Shown one piece after another: positions 1 to 8,066 of a stretch of DNA of 45,640 nt. The stretch's first letter is position 1; each line of letters opens with the position of its first letter. The notes beneath the pieces were generated by a model. The model was not told the DNA's origin. It worked only from the letters and a program-made list of their open reading frames with translations, and searched no databases. A program made the translations under genes and the position numbers. Origin of the DNA: Gammaproteobacteria bacterium (GTDB lineage: Bacteria > Pseudomonadota > Gammaproteobacteria > Pseudomonadales > Pseudohongiellaceae); NCBI GenBank assembly GCA_030831125.1, contig JAURLQ010000105.1, positions 1 to 45,640 of the forward strand, given 5' to 3'.

Positions 1-51
1 CAGTCCTGTCAGCAATGCTGCCAGTACCAGGCTTTTTGTCAGTATGCGCAT
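1..51 (-). CDS. N-terminus of an exported protein, cut by the window edge
   Basis: Reading leftward from the ATG at 49-51 gives MRILTKSLVLAALLTGL, a Sec signal peptide start with a Lys in the n-region and a Leu/Ala core. A strong purine-rich ribosome binding site (gaggggaagg on the minus strand) ends just before the ATG. Only 17 codons are inside the window, so the product cannot be named. It diverges from the gene at 571, and the repeat element at 146-437 lies between them. Confidence 0.6.
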   Translation of the reverse strand, partial: MRILTKSLVLAALLTGL

Positions 52-145
52 CCTTCCCCTCTTCCACTGTGTTGTGGTTTGTCTGTTTTCTGCAGCGAGC
101 TTATCAGACCCCCCTGCCCGATTCGAGATTTCCATTGGGTCCCTG

Positions 146-437
146 GAACACCCACCTCCACTCAAGTGGCACCCGGCCTATCAGGGTGAGCTCAGCTCGC
201 TCGCTCTCGCTCCTCGCCTGACTCCCCCTGCTTCGGCCTGATAAATAAATCTGGAATGGGTGTCCCTTTCCTTCCAATTGGTCCAAGACACCCCGACAAC
301 TGCAATTGACAGAGTGACAGGGTGTGCCGGGTGAGGAGCGGGAGCGAGCGAACTGGCACACCGTGGTACTCGTTTTCAAATGTCTCTAAACCGGGTGTCC
401 CATAGGCGCTGGGAGGCCGGGTGCCACTTGAGTGGAA
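146..437. repeat. Large imperfect inverted-repeat element
   Basis: A 21-base stretch at 158-178 is repeated exactly in inverted orientation at 415-435. Inside these arms, a CGCT/CTCC-rich stretch at about 197-217 pairs imperfectly with 332-353. At the centre, GGGTGTCCC (258-266) faces GACACCCC (about 287-294). GGGTGTCCC recurs at 393-401 and 469-477. The whole could fold into a long hairpin of roughly 280 bases. No transposase or coding signal is seen. It may be a MITE-like or REP-type intergenic repeat; it fills most of the gene-free stretch 52-570. Whether it is multicopy cannot be told from this window. Confidence 0.65.
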
Positions 438-504
438 GTGGGTACCCTCTTTGGCCATTGGCAGGCCAGGGTGTCCCATTTGCATTCAGCAAGCCACAAC
501 ATCC

Positions 505-533
505 TTAATATTTACCGACTACCGGCATATACT
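505..533 (+). promoter_or_regulatory. Possible sigma70-type promoter for the gene at 571
   Basis: TTAATA (505-510), a 17-base spacer and TATACT (528-533) precede the gene at 571 by about 37 bases. The -10 matches the consensus at 5 of 6 positions and the -35 at 4 of 6. It lies just outside the inverted-repeat element. This is a prediction by eye only. Confidence 0.4.
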
Positions 534-570
534 CCCCCCAAACAGCCATTCAGCAGCCAGAGGGGACCAT

Positions 571-1365
571 ATGCGCAAGCTGAAGAAAACCGCAGTACTC
601 AAGCAGACACTGCTCGCTGCCCTAACTGCAGCAATCACATTGCATTGTGCCTACGCAGCAGAAGAAGCACCGCCGCCACCGCGCAATGAAGATGGTCGCG
701 TGCTGATCAGCTGGGCTCCTGGAGAGACCAAGGGCATCTGGGTGATGGACTACCGAACCGGCATCCCTACTTTCAATGTCGATGACATAAAATTCAGGCC
801 ATGGGCCAAAGGACTGTTCGACGCCCGTCAGACCCACGACCTTGAGCCTCATGCCCGCTGCAAGGCATCTGGTGCAATCCGTCAGCTCCTCACCCCCTAT
901 GGCGTGGAAATTCTCGAAATCGAGCCACTCAAGAGAGTATTCATTTTTGACATTGGCGGCCCACACACCTACCGGGAAATATTCATGGATGGACGCTCCC
1001 ATCCAATCGATTTTGAACCAACCAACTATGGGCACTCCATTGGCTGGTGGCAGGGTGACACCCTGGTGATAGATTCAGTAGGCTACAACACCGATTTCTG
1101 GTTTGAACGCATGGGCCTGCCACACACTGAAAATGTGCATATCGTCGAGTACTACACCCGTGAAAGCAAAAACCGCATGAGCTATCGATTTGTCATGACA
1201 GATCCAGATGTTTACGAAGCACCGGTGGAAGGCAACGTAAAACTCAACTTCCGCGAAGGTGAGGAACTGTTCGAGTTCATGTGCCAGCAATCAAATTATG
1301 CCCCCGAACTTATGGTCAACCAGGACGTTCAGGCCATAGGCCGGTCAAGTCCCATCATTCCCTGA
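571..1365 (+). CDS. Secreted protein of a widespread uncharacterised family
   Basis: The 264-residue product begins with a signal peptide (basic MRKLKK, hydrophobic core, probable cleavage after AYA near residue 28). A ribosome binding site (AGGGGACC, 561-568) fixes the ATG at 571; the open frame upstream to 421 runs through the repeat and is not used. The body has GGPHTYREIFMDGR around the middle, then GWWQGDTLVIDS, then VEYYTRESKNRMSYRF and a C-terminal Cys region. This pattern (weight or GWW, GDxLxxDT/S, then a TDP..EAP segment) is shared with the product at 44579-45346, so the two are probably distant paralogues. I recognise the family only as uncharacterised exported proteins common in proteobacteria and cannot assign a reaction. 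It is transcribed alone and is followed by a hairpin at 1380-1401. Confidence 0.8.
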   Translation: MRKLKKTAVLKQTLLAALTAAITLHCAYAAEEAPPPPRNEDGRVLISWAPGETKGIWVMDYRTGIPTFNVDDIKFRPWAKGLFDARQTHDLEPHARCKASGAIRQLLTPYGVEILEIEPLKRVFIFDIGGPHTYREIFMDGRSHPIDFEPTNYGHSIGWWQGDTLVIDSVGYNTDFWFERMGLPHTENVHIVEYYTRESKNRMSYRFVMTDPDVYEAPVEGNVKLNFREGEELFEFMCQQSNYAPELMVNQDVQAIGRSSPIIP

Positions 1366-1379
1366 AAAAGCAATGTGCA

Positions 1380-1401
1380 GGCTCCGGTAAATTCCGGAGC
1401 C
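1380..1401 (+). terminator. Hairpin after the secreted-protein gene
   Basis: GGCTCCGG (1380-1387) and CCGGAGCC (1394-1401) form a perfect 8-bp stem with a six-base loop, 15 bases after the stop of the 571 gene. No T-run follows, so it may be a weak or Rho-assisted terminator. It lies just upstream of the promoter for the MFS gene. Confidence 0.5.
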
Positions 1402-1423
1402 GGTCACTCAACCGGAATCAGTT

Positions 1424-1452
1424 CTGACAATCCGGTTCCGGTTCCCTATAAT
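1424..1452 (+). promoter_or_regulatory. Sigma70-type promoter of the MFS exporter gene
   Basis: CTGACA (1424-1429; 5 of 6 consensus bases), a 17-base spacer and a perfect TATAAT (1447-1452) are seen. Transcription would begin near 1459, about 54 bases before the GTG start at 1513. The direct repeats TCCGGTTCCGGTTCC fill the spacer. Confidence 0.7.
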
Positions 1453-1512
1453 TCCGCCCGATTCAATTCTTTGCTGATTCACCCCGCGTGAGTCACGACT
1501 GCCGGATAAGCT

Positions 1513-2700
1513 GTGAAATCTGAAATTGTCAAAATGGCTGTGGTGCTTGGTTCGCTCAGCTGGCTAGGTCCTTTTGCCATCGACATGTATCTGCCTGCCC
1601 TGCCGGTGCTTGCTGCAGATCTCAATGCCTCGGTGTCTGCTTCCCAGGCTACACTGATGGCCTTTTTCATTTCCTTTGGTGTCAGCCAACTTGTTTACGG
1701 GCCGATATCGGATGTCGTCGGGAGAAAGCCCCCCCTGTATTTCGGGCTTTCAATTTTTGCTGTCGCGTCCATGGGTTGTGCTTTTGCCCCTACTATCGAA
1801 TGGCTCATAGGTATGCGATTTTTGCAGGGCGTTGGTGCTTCGGCTGTCATGTCCATCCCCCGTGCCGTTATACGTGACTGTTACCGGGGCAACGATGCAA
1901 CCCGTCTGATGTCGACAGTCATGCTGATCATTGCGGTCTCACCTATGTTTGCGCCGCTGCTTGGCAGTGCAGTCATTGTGCCTTTCGGCTGGCGTGCGGT
2001 ATTTGTTGCGGTAGGCCTGGCATCGATCATGGGCTTCCTGATGACCCGTTTTGCGCTCAAGGAAACCCTGCTGCCGGAAAACCGCAGGCCATTCAGTTTC
2101 GGCGCCATGTTCAAGGCCTTTGGTGTGCTGTTTCGGGATGCCCATTACATGGGACTGACCATGATAGGGGGGTTGGGCATGGCCAGTTTCTTTTCATTTC
2201 TGGCTACCAGTTCATTCCTTTACATGGACTATTACGGGCTGAACAGCTTCCAGTACAGCCTGGCGTTTGCGGGCAATGCGCTGGGTTTTTTTACGGCCAG
2301 TCAGCTCGCTGCCAACCTGGGGAGAAGATTCGGACCAGTAGGGGTTATCAAGGGTGCTGTGGCTGGATACTGCAGCAGCGCAACGCTGCTATTTACATTG
2401 GTTATGCTGGGTTTTGACGGGCTCTACATGCTGGCCGGAATGCTGTTTGCCACTTATGCCTTCCTGGGTCTGGTGCTGCCAACTGCAATGGTATTGTCGC
2501 TGGAAGAGCATGGGCCCATTGCAGGCACTGCAGCTGCGCTTGGCGGAACCCTGCAGATGGTGGCAGGTGCTGTTGCAATTGCTGTGGTAAGTGCTGTTTT
2601 TGACAACACACCAGTACCACTGGTGTCAGCGATACTGGTTTGTGCCATTACGGCACTCTTGTTGTCACGTTTCTCTTTGACCCACGTTGCAGGCCAATAG
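1513..2700 (+). CDS. Bcr/CflA-family multidrug exporter (MFS)
   Basis: This 395-residue inner-membrane protein has about 12 hydrophobic segments and the hallmarks of the Bcr/CflA drug:proton antiporter branch of the major facilitator superfamily. TM1 is followed by the conserved IDMYLPALP stretch (about residues 22-30), and the loop between TM2 and TM3 carries YGPISDVVGRKP, the MFS motif A. RFLQGVGASA in TM4 is also typical. Members export drugs such as bicyclomycin, sulphonamides or chloramphenicol; the substrate here cannot be told. The start is a GTG with a weak ribosome binding site; an ATG at 1534 is an alternative but would shorten the N-terminus. The gene ends two bases before the converging rhlE gene, so the two transcripts must share or overlap their 3' ends. 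Confidence 0.9.
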   Translation: MKSEIVKMAVVLGSLSWLGPFAIDMYLPALPVLAADLNASVSASQATLMAFFISFGVSQLVYGPISDVVGRKPPLYFGLSIFAVASMGCAFAPTIEWLIGMRFLQGVGASAVMSIPRAVIRDCYRGNDATRLMSTVMLIIAVSPMFAPLLGSAVIVPFGWRAVFVAVGLASIMGFLMTRFALKETLLPENRRPFSFGAMFKAFGVLFRDAHYMGLTMIGGLGMASFFSFLATSSFLYMDYYGLNSFQYSLAFAGNALGFFTASQLAANLGRRFGPVGVIKGAVAGYCSSATLLFTLVMLGFDGLYMLAGMLFATYAFLGLVLPTAMVLSLEEHGPIAGTAAALGGTLQMVAGAVAIAVVSAVFDNTPVPLVSAILVCAITALLLSRFSLTHVAGQ

Positions 2701-2702
2701 TT

Positions 2703-4112
2703 TCAGGCTGCGCCTTTGACCATCTGGCCGAAACCCTGTTTGAGGGATGACCAGATACCGCTCCTGTTGCCGCTTTTCGGTGCGGCAGCATTCGCTTCAG
2801 TCTGCTGGTTACCCTGACGGGGCTTGCTGTTTCTGCCTTGTGGTTTACGGGCTGATCTTGCGCCCTGCTCCTGACTTTCCGGATGACGACGCGGCTTGTT
2901 ACCGGCACTTCTGGAACGGTTTGCACCGCTTGCCTGACGCTGCTGTCTTTGTGCTGTTTCCGGCACTTCCTTGACAGTGGCCTGGGGCAGATCCTGTACA
3001 TCAAAGCGTTTGACCGGAATCTCGATCTTGATCAGTCTCTGTATCTGTTTGAGCTGTTTGGTTTCATCTTCGGTAACCAGAGATACGGCAAGACCACTTG
3101 CCCCTGCCCTGCCGGTACGTCCGATACGGTGTACGTAATCTTCAGGCACCTGAGGCAGATCGAAGTTGATGACCATTGCAAGCTGGTCTATGTCTATACC
3201 GCGAGCGGCGATGTCGGTTGCCACCAGAATCTGGATTCGGTCGTTCTTGAAATCCGACAGTGCCTTTGTCCGCTGCGCCTGGCTCTTGTTGCCATGGATG
3301 GCTGCGGCATTGAGCCTGAAGCCGGCAAGTTTCTTGACCAGATTGTTTGCTCCATGTTTGGTGCGGCTGAATACCAGTACCTGGTCAGGTGTTTCGCTCA
3401 ACAGCTTGGCCAGTAGCCCAAGCTTGTTTTCCTTGCTCACCATGTAGATTTCCTGGCTGATTGCCTTGACCGTTGAATTACGGGGAGACACGTCAATTTC
3501 CAGAGGATCGCGGCAGATGGTTCTGGCCAGATCGCGGATCTCGGGTGAAAAAGTTGCCGAGAACATCAGGTTCTGTCTTTTCTTCGGCAGGATCGCAAGA
3601 ATCCTGCGAATGTCACGGATAAAGCCCATGTCCAGCATGCGGTCTGCTTCATCAAGCACCAGCATCTGTATGGATTCAAATGAAACGGCTTTCTGCTGGT
3701 AAAGATCCAGAAGTCTACCCGGCGTGGCAACAAGAATATCTGTTCCCTGCTTCAATGCCTTGATCTGGGGACCTATGTTGACTCCACCAAATATGACCAC
3801 TGAGCGGACTTTTGTATGCACACCATAGGTTGCAATACTTTCCTGTACCTGCGCAGCCAGTTCTCTGGTGGGCGTGAGTACCAGTGCCTTGATATGTCTT
3901 TCTTTTGCTGCCGGAGTATCGGCCAGCATCTGCAACATGGGCAGTGTAAAACCTGCAGTCTTGCCTGTGCCGGTCTGGGCTGCAGCCATGATGTCGCGTC
4001 CCTGCAATACTGCAGGAATAGCTTGTGTCTGGATGGGGGTTGCAATTGTATAACCGCTTTCTGCTACAGCACGCAGCAGGGCCGGGTTGAGGCCCAGGTT
4101 GGAAAATTCCAT
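2703..4112 (-). CDS. rhlE: DEAD-box ATP-dependent RNA helicase, RhlE type
   Basis: The 469-residue protein has the full set of DEAD-box motifs in order: Q motif (Phe3 and Gln28), motif I AQTGTGKT (45-52), PTRELA, TPGR, DEAD in LVLDEADRMLDMGF, SAT, and the C-terminal helicase domain ending in HRIGRTGRAG. It unwinds short RNA duplexes in ribosome assembly and mRNA turnover. A Gln, Arg, Lys and Ser-rich tail of about 90 residues follows residue 380, as in RhlE proteins. The start MEFSNLGLNP is chosen because it is the standard RhlE N-terminus; the frame is open upstream to 4214 but that part is not conserved-looking. The cold-shock gene lies 133 bases upstream on the same strand, a sensible pairing because both products remodel RNA structure. 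Confidence 0.92.
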   Translation of the reverse strand: MEFSNLGLNPALLRAVAESGYTIATPIQTQAIPAVLQGRDIMAAAQTGTGKTAGFTLPMLQMLADTPAAKERHIKALVLTPTRELAAQVQESIATYGVHTKVRSVVIFGGVNIGPQIKALKQGTDILVATPGRLLDLYQQKAVSFESIQMLVLDEADRMLDMGFIRDIRRILAILPKKRQNLMFSATFSPEIRDLARTICRDPLEIDVSPRNSTVKAISQEIYMVSKENKLGLLAKLLSETPDQVLVFSRTKHGANNLVKKLAGFRLNAAAIHGNKSQAQRTKALSDFKNDRIQILVATDIAARGIDIDQLAMVINFDLPQVPEDYVHRIGRTGRAGASGLAVSLVTEDETKQLKQIQRLIKIEIPVKRFDVQDLPQATVKEVPETAQRQQRQASGANRSRSAGNKPRRHPESQEQGARSARKPQGRNSKPRQGNQQTEANAAAPKSGNRSGIWSSLKQGFGQMVKGAA

Positions 4113-4183
4113 GAAGTTCTCTGAATGAACACCCTGGATGTAATCAGGAACCAGGCGAGGGTGCGCACCCGGATCAGAGAAGT

Positions 4184-4216
4184 CATTGCCGGCAGGTTTG
4201 AACCTGGCCGGCAATG
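4184..4216 (-). terminator. Strong hairpin between the csp and rhlE genes
   Basis: CATTGCCGG-CAGGTT (4184-4198) pairs with AACCTG-CCGGCAATG (4201-4216) over 15 base pairs with a two-base loop and a single bulged G at 4207. No T-run follows on either strand. It stands 30 bases after the csp stop and 72 bases before the rhlE start. It could end most csp transcripts, protect their 3' ends, or form a structure that RhlE itself resolves. Confidence 0.55.
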
Positions 4217-4245
4217 TCTGTTATCTCGGCAAAATTGCCGGATTA

Positions 4246-4452
4246 TTAAAGCGGGGTGATATCGTCAGCCTGCAGGCCTTTCTGACCCTGGCTTACAGTG
4301 AATTCAACTTTCTGGCCTTCAGCCAGGGTTTTGAAACCTGTGCCTTTGATGGCTTTGAAGTGGGCAAATACATCAGGACCATTGTCCTGTGCAATAAAGC
4401 CGAAACCCTTCGATTCGTTGAACCATTTAACGGTTCCAGTAGTTCTGCTCAT
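4246..4452 (-). CDS. Cold-shock domain protein (CspA family)
   Basis: The 68-residue product is a complete single cold-shock domain. It starts with GTVKWFN, carries RNP1 as KGFGFI (about 15-20) and RNP2 as VFAHF (about 28-32), and ends in the usual QADDI motif. Such proteins bind single-stranded RNA and DNA, melt secondary structure and help translation at low temperature. A good ribosome binding site (aaagga on the minus strand) lies before the ATG. The 283 bases upstream, to 4735, hold no gene, which leaves room for the long structured 5' leader known for cspA-type mRNAs; I see no clear match to the E. coli cold box. The rhlE gene follows downstream after a strong hairpin. Confidence 0.93.
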   Translation of the reverse strand: MSRTTGTVKWFNESKGFGFIAQDNGPDVFAHFKAIKGTGFKTLAEGQKVEFTVSQGQKGLQADDITPL

Positions 4453-4681
4453 ACGTTTTCCTTTTACAAAAGTGATAGTCCAGTTGGACTGATTTACACG
4501 TGGATCGACATGACCGACATGTGCCGTAGGTTTGCTCTTAACTTTTGAAAACGTAGCGAATTTCTTTGGAGGGAATATCGAAGCGGTATAAAAAGTTACC
4601 TGAGCTGACTTTCAGGCTGTTGGCAGCTTAATCCTATTCAGAAAAAAAAGCCAACATTATTTTCAGGGAGGTGTAACGGGC

Positions 4682-4711
4682 AAAAAATGCCTGGCAACAA
4701 GTTGCCAGGCA
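4682..4711 (-). terminator. Rho-independent terminator of the small exported-protein gene
   Basis: Read on the minus strand, TGCCTGGCAAC, a TT loop and GTTGCCAGGCA make an 11-bp perfect stem (4688-4711), directly followed by six T residues (4687-4682). It lies 25 bases beyond the stop of the gene at 4736-5002 and insulates it from the csp leader. Confidence 0.88.
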
Positions 4712-4735
4712 CAGTTGGTGGGGATTGAATCCGGT

Positions 4736-5002
4736 TCAGCTTTTGTCAGCTTCGGTTGAGACCAATACGGTATCCAGAATAGCCTTGTATTCGGCTTCCA
4801 GACTCAATACCCGTGCCTTGTATTCACTGCGCACTTTGGCAAGCGTTTCAGCCTGCAAGGGAGTCAATGCGATTACCGACACCTGGGGTATTGCAGACAC
4901 TTGGGTAAAGGCAAGACTTTCCTGTTCAGCATCTCCACTGCCATTGGCAAATGAAATTCCGGGTAAAGCTGCAACCATCAAAACGGCAATCATACTTTTC
5001 AT
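4736..5002 (-). CDS. Small exported protein of unknown function
   Basis: The 88-residue product has a Sec signal peptide (MKSMIAVLMVAALPGISFA, cleavage near residue 19) and a mature part of about 69 residues. The second half, ALTPLQAETLAKVRSEYKAR and onward, is likely one long amphipathic helix. The start is set by a clear ribosome binding site (aaggag, 6 bases before the ATG); the frame continues upstream but without a second signal. It has its own terminator at 4682-4711, so it is monocistronic. I do not recognise a family. The periplasmic location and helical content are inference from composition. Confidence 0.72.
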   Translation of the reverse strand: MKSMIAVLMVAALPGISFANGSGDAEQESLAFTQVSAIPQVSVIALTPLQAETLAKVRSEYKARVLSLEAEYKAILDTVLVSTEADKS

Positions 5003-5288
5003 GTCAATCTCCTTTTTCAGGTCCCTGCGATCAGGGCTTGTGTCCAATATGCGGTGTGATGAGGGAAACTTTCGGGAGCAATAGTGATTCCAACGGGGAA
5101 CAAACACGCATGAACAAAGGACAATGCATCCACAATCGGAGCTTTGTACCCGACACCTGTAATTGCCATGTTCACTTTATTGACGTACTCGCTCAATGCA
5201 TTCAGCATGCGAGTCTTGCAAGTTGTCTGGCAAAATTCACCATGACAGCGAATTCACGATCAATCCTGTTTCATCAGCACGGCCCATA

Positions 5289-6128
5289 ATGCAGACCATT
5301 ACCATTACCAACTCTCTCGGACACCAGGTTGAAGTTTTCAAGGGAGACCAGATTGCCCGTCACATCGAAAAGTTCGGCCTTTATGAAAAAGACAAGCTGT
5401 CTGTGCTGCTGTTGTTGCTGGGTGAAATGGATCACCCCGTTGTACTGGATATCGGAGCCAACATCGGCAATCACAGCCTGGCCTTTGCCACTTGTGCCGA
5501 CACCGTGCTGGCCTTCGAGCCTGTTCCGGAAATTTTCAAGCTGCTGAAACATAACGTTGAACGCAATTCACTGACCAATATCAGGCCCTTCAATCTTGCC
5601 CTTTCTGACAAACAGGAAATCACAACCATCTATCTGGGGAAAGCCGACAACCTGGGTATGTCCAGCTTTGAACAAAGGGAGTCCAGCGGAAAGTCTGTTG
5701 AAATCTCGTCAGTAATCGGGGATGAATTCCTGCAGACAACCGGCATTGACAAAGTCGACATGCTGAAGATAGATGTTGAAGGGCATGAATATTTCGTAAT
5801 TCGCGGGCTGATGAAAACAATAGAGCGGCACAATCCTGTCATTACACTTGAATGGAACGACATTTCTGCAATAGAAAGATTTGCAGGCTCACCAGAATAC
5901 AGTTTCCTGCAATCGCGTTACGACTTCTTGGGCCTGGGCACCAACCACGATCGCACTGTCTGGGCAGACAAGCCCTTCTCATGGTGCAAACGCAAATTCA
6001 ATCGCTGGTTTGTGTCGAAGAAACCGGTGATACACCGTTTCAATCCGCAGTGGCGCTATGACAACATCCTGCTGTTTCCCAAAGGCAGTCACTGGAAAAA
6101 TTCGCTTCCTTCCAGCCTCTTTGATTGA
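5289..6128 (+). CDS. FkbM-family SAM-dependent methyltransferase
   Basis: The 279-residue protein has the SAM-binding motif VLDIGANIGNHSL (about residues 54-66), an acidic loop FEPVPE (motif II) and the later segment KIDVEGHEYFVIRG that typifies FkbM enzymes. These are O-methyltransferases, often acting on sugars, polyketides or peptides in cell-surface and natural-product loci. Its target here cannot be told; it stands alone on the plus strand between unrelated genes. The ATG at 5289 is chosen because the conserved part begins about 50 residues later and the upstream open stretch to 5196 has no family character. No strong ribosome binding site is visible. The 286 bases before it (5003-5288) are a divergent promoter region without a gene. 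Confidence 0.85.
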   Translation: MQTITITNSLGHQVEVFKGDQIARHIEKFGLYEKDKLSVLLLLLGEMDHPVVLDIGANIGNHSLAFATCADTVLAFEPVPEIFKLLKHNVERNSLTNIRPFNLALSDKQEITTIYLGKADNLGMSSFEQRESSGKSVEISSVIGDEFLQTTGIDKVDMLKIDVEGHEYFVIRGLMKTIERHNPVITLEWNDISAIERFAGSPEYSFLQSRYDFLGLGTNHDRTVWADKPFSWCKRKFNRWFVSKKPVIHRFNPQWRYDNILLFPKGSHWKNSLPSSLFD

Positions 6129-6206
6129 TTTCCCGGACCCAAGTAATGACCTGATTAGCGGTCTGATTTTATTGGTCTGATTTGAATTCCAGCAGATGTT
6201 TGGAAA

Positions 6207-6310
6207 GCGGCTTGGCACTATTGGGTCTGAGACCGTCTGGGGCAGGGATGCCGCAGTCGAGCCCCCATGGATGGGTTCACGGCGTGTCGAAGAAACAATA
6301 GTGCCAAGTC
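6207..6310. repeat. Inverted repeat between convergent genes
   Basis: GCGGCTTGGCACTATTG (about 6207-6223) pairs with the complement of CAATAGTGCCAAGTCGC (6296-6312), 16 of 17 positions matching, around a 72-base centre. The centre starts with a small palindrome, GGTCTGAGACC (6225-6235). Just upstream, a 10-base direct repeat GGTCTGATTT occurs at 6160-6169 and 6174-6183. The whole stretch 6129-6364 has no gene and lies between two converging transcripts. It may serve as a bidirectional terminator or be a remnant of a small mobile repeat. Confidence 0.55.
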
Positions 6311-6364
6311 GCTCCAACTGCAGAATAGTAGAAATTCAGTTCAGACCACTACCTGGGGCAGCGC

Positions 6365-7924
6365 TTATCTGACTGGCATGCCACGGGCCTTGAGCAGCTC
6401 GGTCAACAGCAACATCGACTCGGGTTTGGCTTCAGCGGGATGCGTTGCCAGAAACACGCCCCTTGCCCAATCAAGAGGAGTACGCCCTTCGTTATCAGTA
6501 ACATCAAGACGCGCACCCTGCTCTACCAGAAACTCGATGATGTCGTTGGAACCCCGGTTTGCCGCACCATGAATGGCCGCAAGCCCCATTGAATTGACCT
6601 GGTTTACATCCATACCCAGCTCGAAACAGAGTTTGACAGCCTCCAGCAGTTGCTCGGGGCCTTCAGTGTAGGTTTGATATACCACCCAATTGATACCCGC
6701 TGCCGCCATTAGTGCACTGGTGCCCTGGTAGGTGTTGATGAAGGGGTCTGCGCCATGTTCCAGCAGCAGTTTCATCACGGTGACATCACCGGACAAGGCA
6801 GCAGAAAGAAACGGGGTCTGTCCTGTGAAGTCCACCCATTCCAGGGATCCCACGCCAAGAAAATGATTCCTGAACGGGGGTGTTTCTGCAGTTCTTGCGT
6901 TTACATCAGCCCCTTTTTCCAGCAACAGTTCAACAACTTCCAGTGCGGCGTCGCGATCCACATAGTTGTCCAGTGATTCACTGTCCAGATAGAGGTTGCG
7001 CACATTGACAGCTTCCCAAAGCGGGCTGCGACCATACCAGTCGGCACCATTGATACGCGACCCTCTGGCAATAAGCAATTCTGCCATTGCCATGTTGTCG
7101 TTCGATATGGCCATAAGCAGTGGAAAAATCTCGTTGGCTTCCGCCTTGTTGATATCCGCACCACCATCAAGCAACACATTCGCAACCTCTGTATGTCCGT
7201 GACGTGCAGCATAGAGCAGCGCAGTCATTTGACCCTTCAGTGGATCACGTCTGCCACGATCTGCAGGTGTCCCGCCCCTGATGATACCGATACCGAAACC
7301 ATAACCCGGCTGGCCATTGGGCCTTACCCAGGTTTCCTCTCCTATGCTGTAGGTTGCTGCATCGGGATCGGCACCGGCGTCGATTAATTGCTTCACGATA
7401 GTGGCATTCCCGGCATTGGCTGCCAGCATCAGTGCCGTATGGCCGTATTCTTCGTGCCGATAGTCGACTGATGCCCCCGCTTCAAGCAGCAGTTCAATTA
7501 TTCCGGGAACGCCATCGCGGGCTGTCCACATCAATGCAGTTTCACCTTCACTGAGCAGCAAGTCCGGGTTTGCGCCGGCATCAAGCAGGACTTCAACCAG
7601 TGCGGGATTCAGGGTTTTGACTGCAAGTGCCAGTGCTGTCACTTCCGTCTGGGGATTGCGCAGGTCAGGGTCGGCGCCGGCTTCAAGCAGCAACCCGGCC
7701 ATATGGGGATCATTGTAATAGGCAGCCCACTGCAGCGGTGGTGTGTCGAATTCGCCCGGGGCATCCGGATCTGCGCCGGTTTCCAGAAGACGCTCGGCCT
7801 GCAGCCTGTCGCCGTTCTTTACGGCACTTTCCAGTGGCGTCATTGGAGCTCCGTTTGCCAGAACGGGCAAACAAAGGATCATGTACATGGAGATTTTCAG
7901 CACTGCCGTGTGGAGCTTATTCAT
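6365..7924 (-). CDS. Exported ankyrin-repeat protein
   Basis: The 519-residue protein starts with a signal peptide (about residues 1-27, ending near LANGA) and is then almost entirely ankyrin repeats, roughly eleven to thirteen. Typical units read LLEAGADPDLRNPQTEVTA and LLDAGANPDLLLSEGETAL, with the TPLxxAA and GADPD/N turns. A long insertion sits near residues 195-225 (EETWVRPNGQPGYGFGIG), between repeats. Ankyrin arrays bind other proteins; here the target would be in the periplasm or outside. The ATG at 7922-7924 follows a strong AGGAGGGG site. It is the last gene of a minus-strand run after the DUF885 lipoprotein and the AspH-type hydroxylase, with a 142-base gap to the latter. AspH/FIH-type hydroxylases are known to modify ankyrin repeats in animals, so a link is conceivable but unproven. 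Confidence 0.85.
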   Translation of the reverse strand: MNKLHTAVLKISMYMILCLPVLANGAPMTPLESAVKNGDRLQAERLLETGADPDAPGEFDTPPLQWAAYYNDPHMAGLLLEAGADPDLRNPQTEVTALALAVKTLNPALVEVLLDAGANPDLLLSEGETALMWTARDGVPGIIELLLEAGASVDYRHEEYGHTALMLAANAGNATIVKQLIDAGADPDAATYSIGEETWVRPNGQPGYGFGIGIIRGGTPADRGRRDPLKGQMTALLYAARHGHTEVANVLLDGGADINKAEANEIFPLLMAISNDNMAMAELLIARGSRINGADWYGRSPLWEAVNVRNLYLDSESLDNYVDRDAALEVVELLLEKGADVNARTAETPPFRNHFLGVGSLEWVDFTGQTPFLSAALSGDVTVMKLLLEHGADPFINTYQGTSALMAAAGINWVVYQTYTEGPEQLLEAVKLCFELGMDVNQVNSMGLAAIHGAANRGSNDIIEFLVEQGARLDVTDNEGRTPLDWARGVFLATHPAEAKPESMLLLTELLKARGMPVR

Positions 7925-8066
7925 GTTCCCCTCCTGCAATTTTCATGTTTTCTGATTTTTCTTTGCCGGATGCCTGTTCTCTAGGGGAGAAGTTGCCAGA
8001 CTTTTCAGGGTATTACTTTATCAGTATTGCCTTTTCGTACAAGTTCAATTTGCAGCGCCTCCTCGT

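Noticed and set aside
2883-3416. Plus-strand open frame of 177 codons inside rhlE
   Set aside because: Antisense to conserved helicase motifs; no ribosome binding site and no recognisable product.
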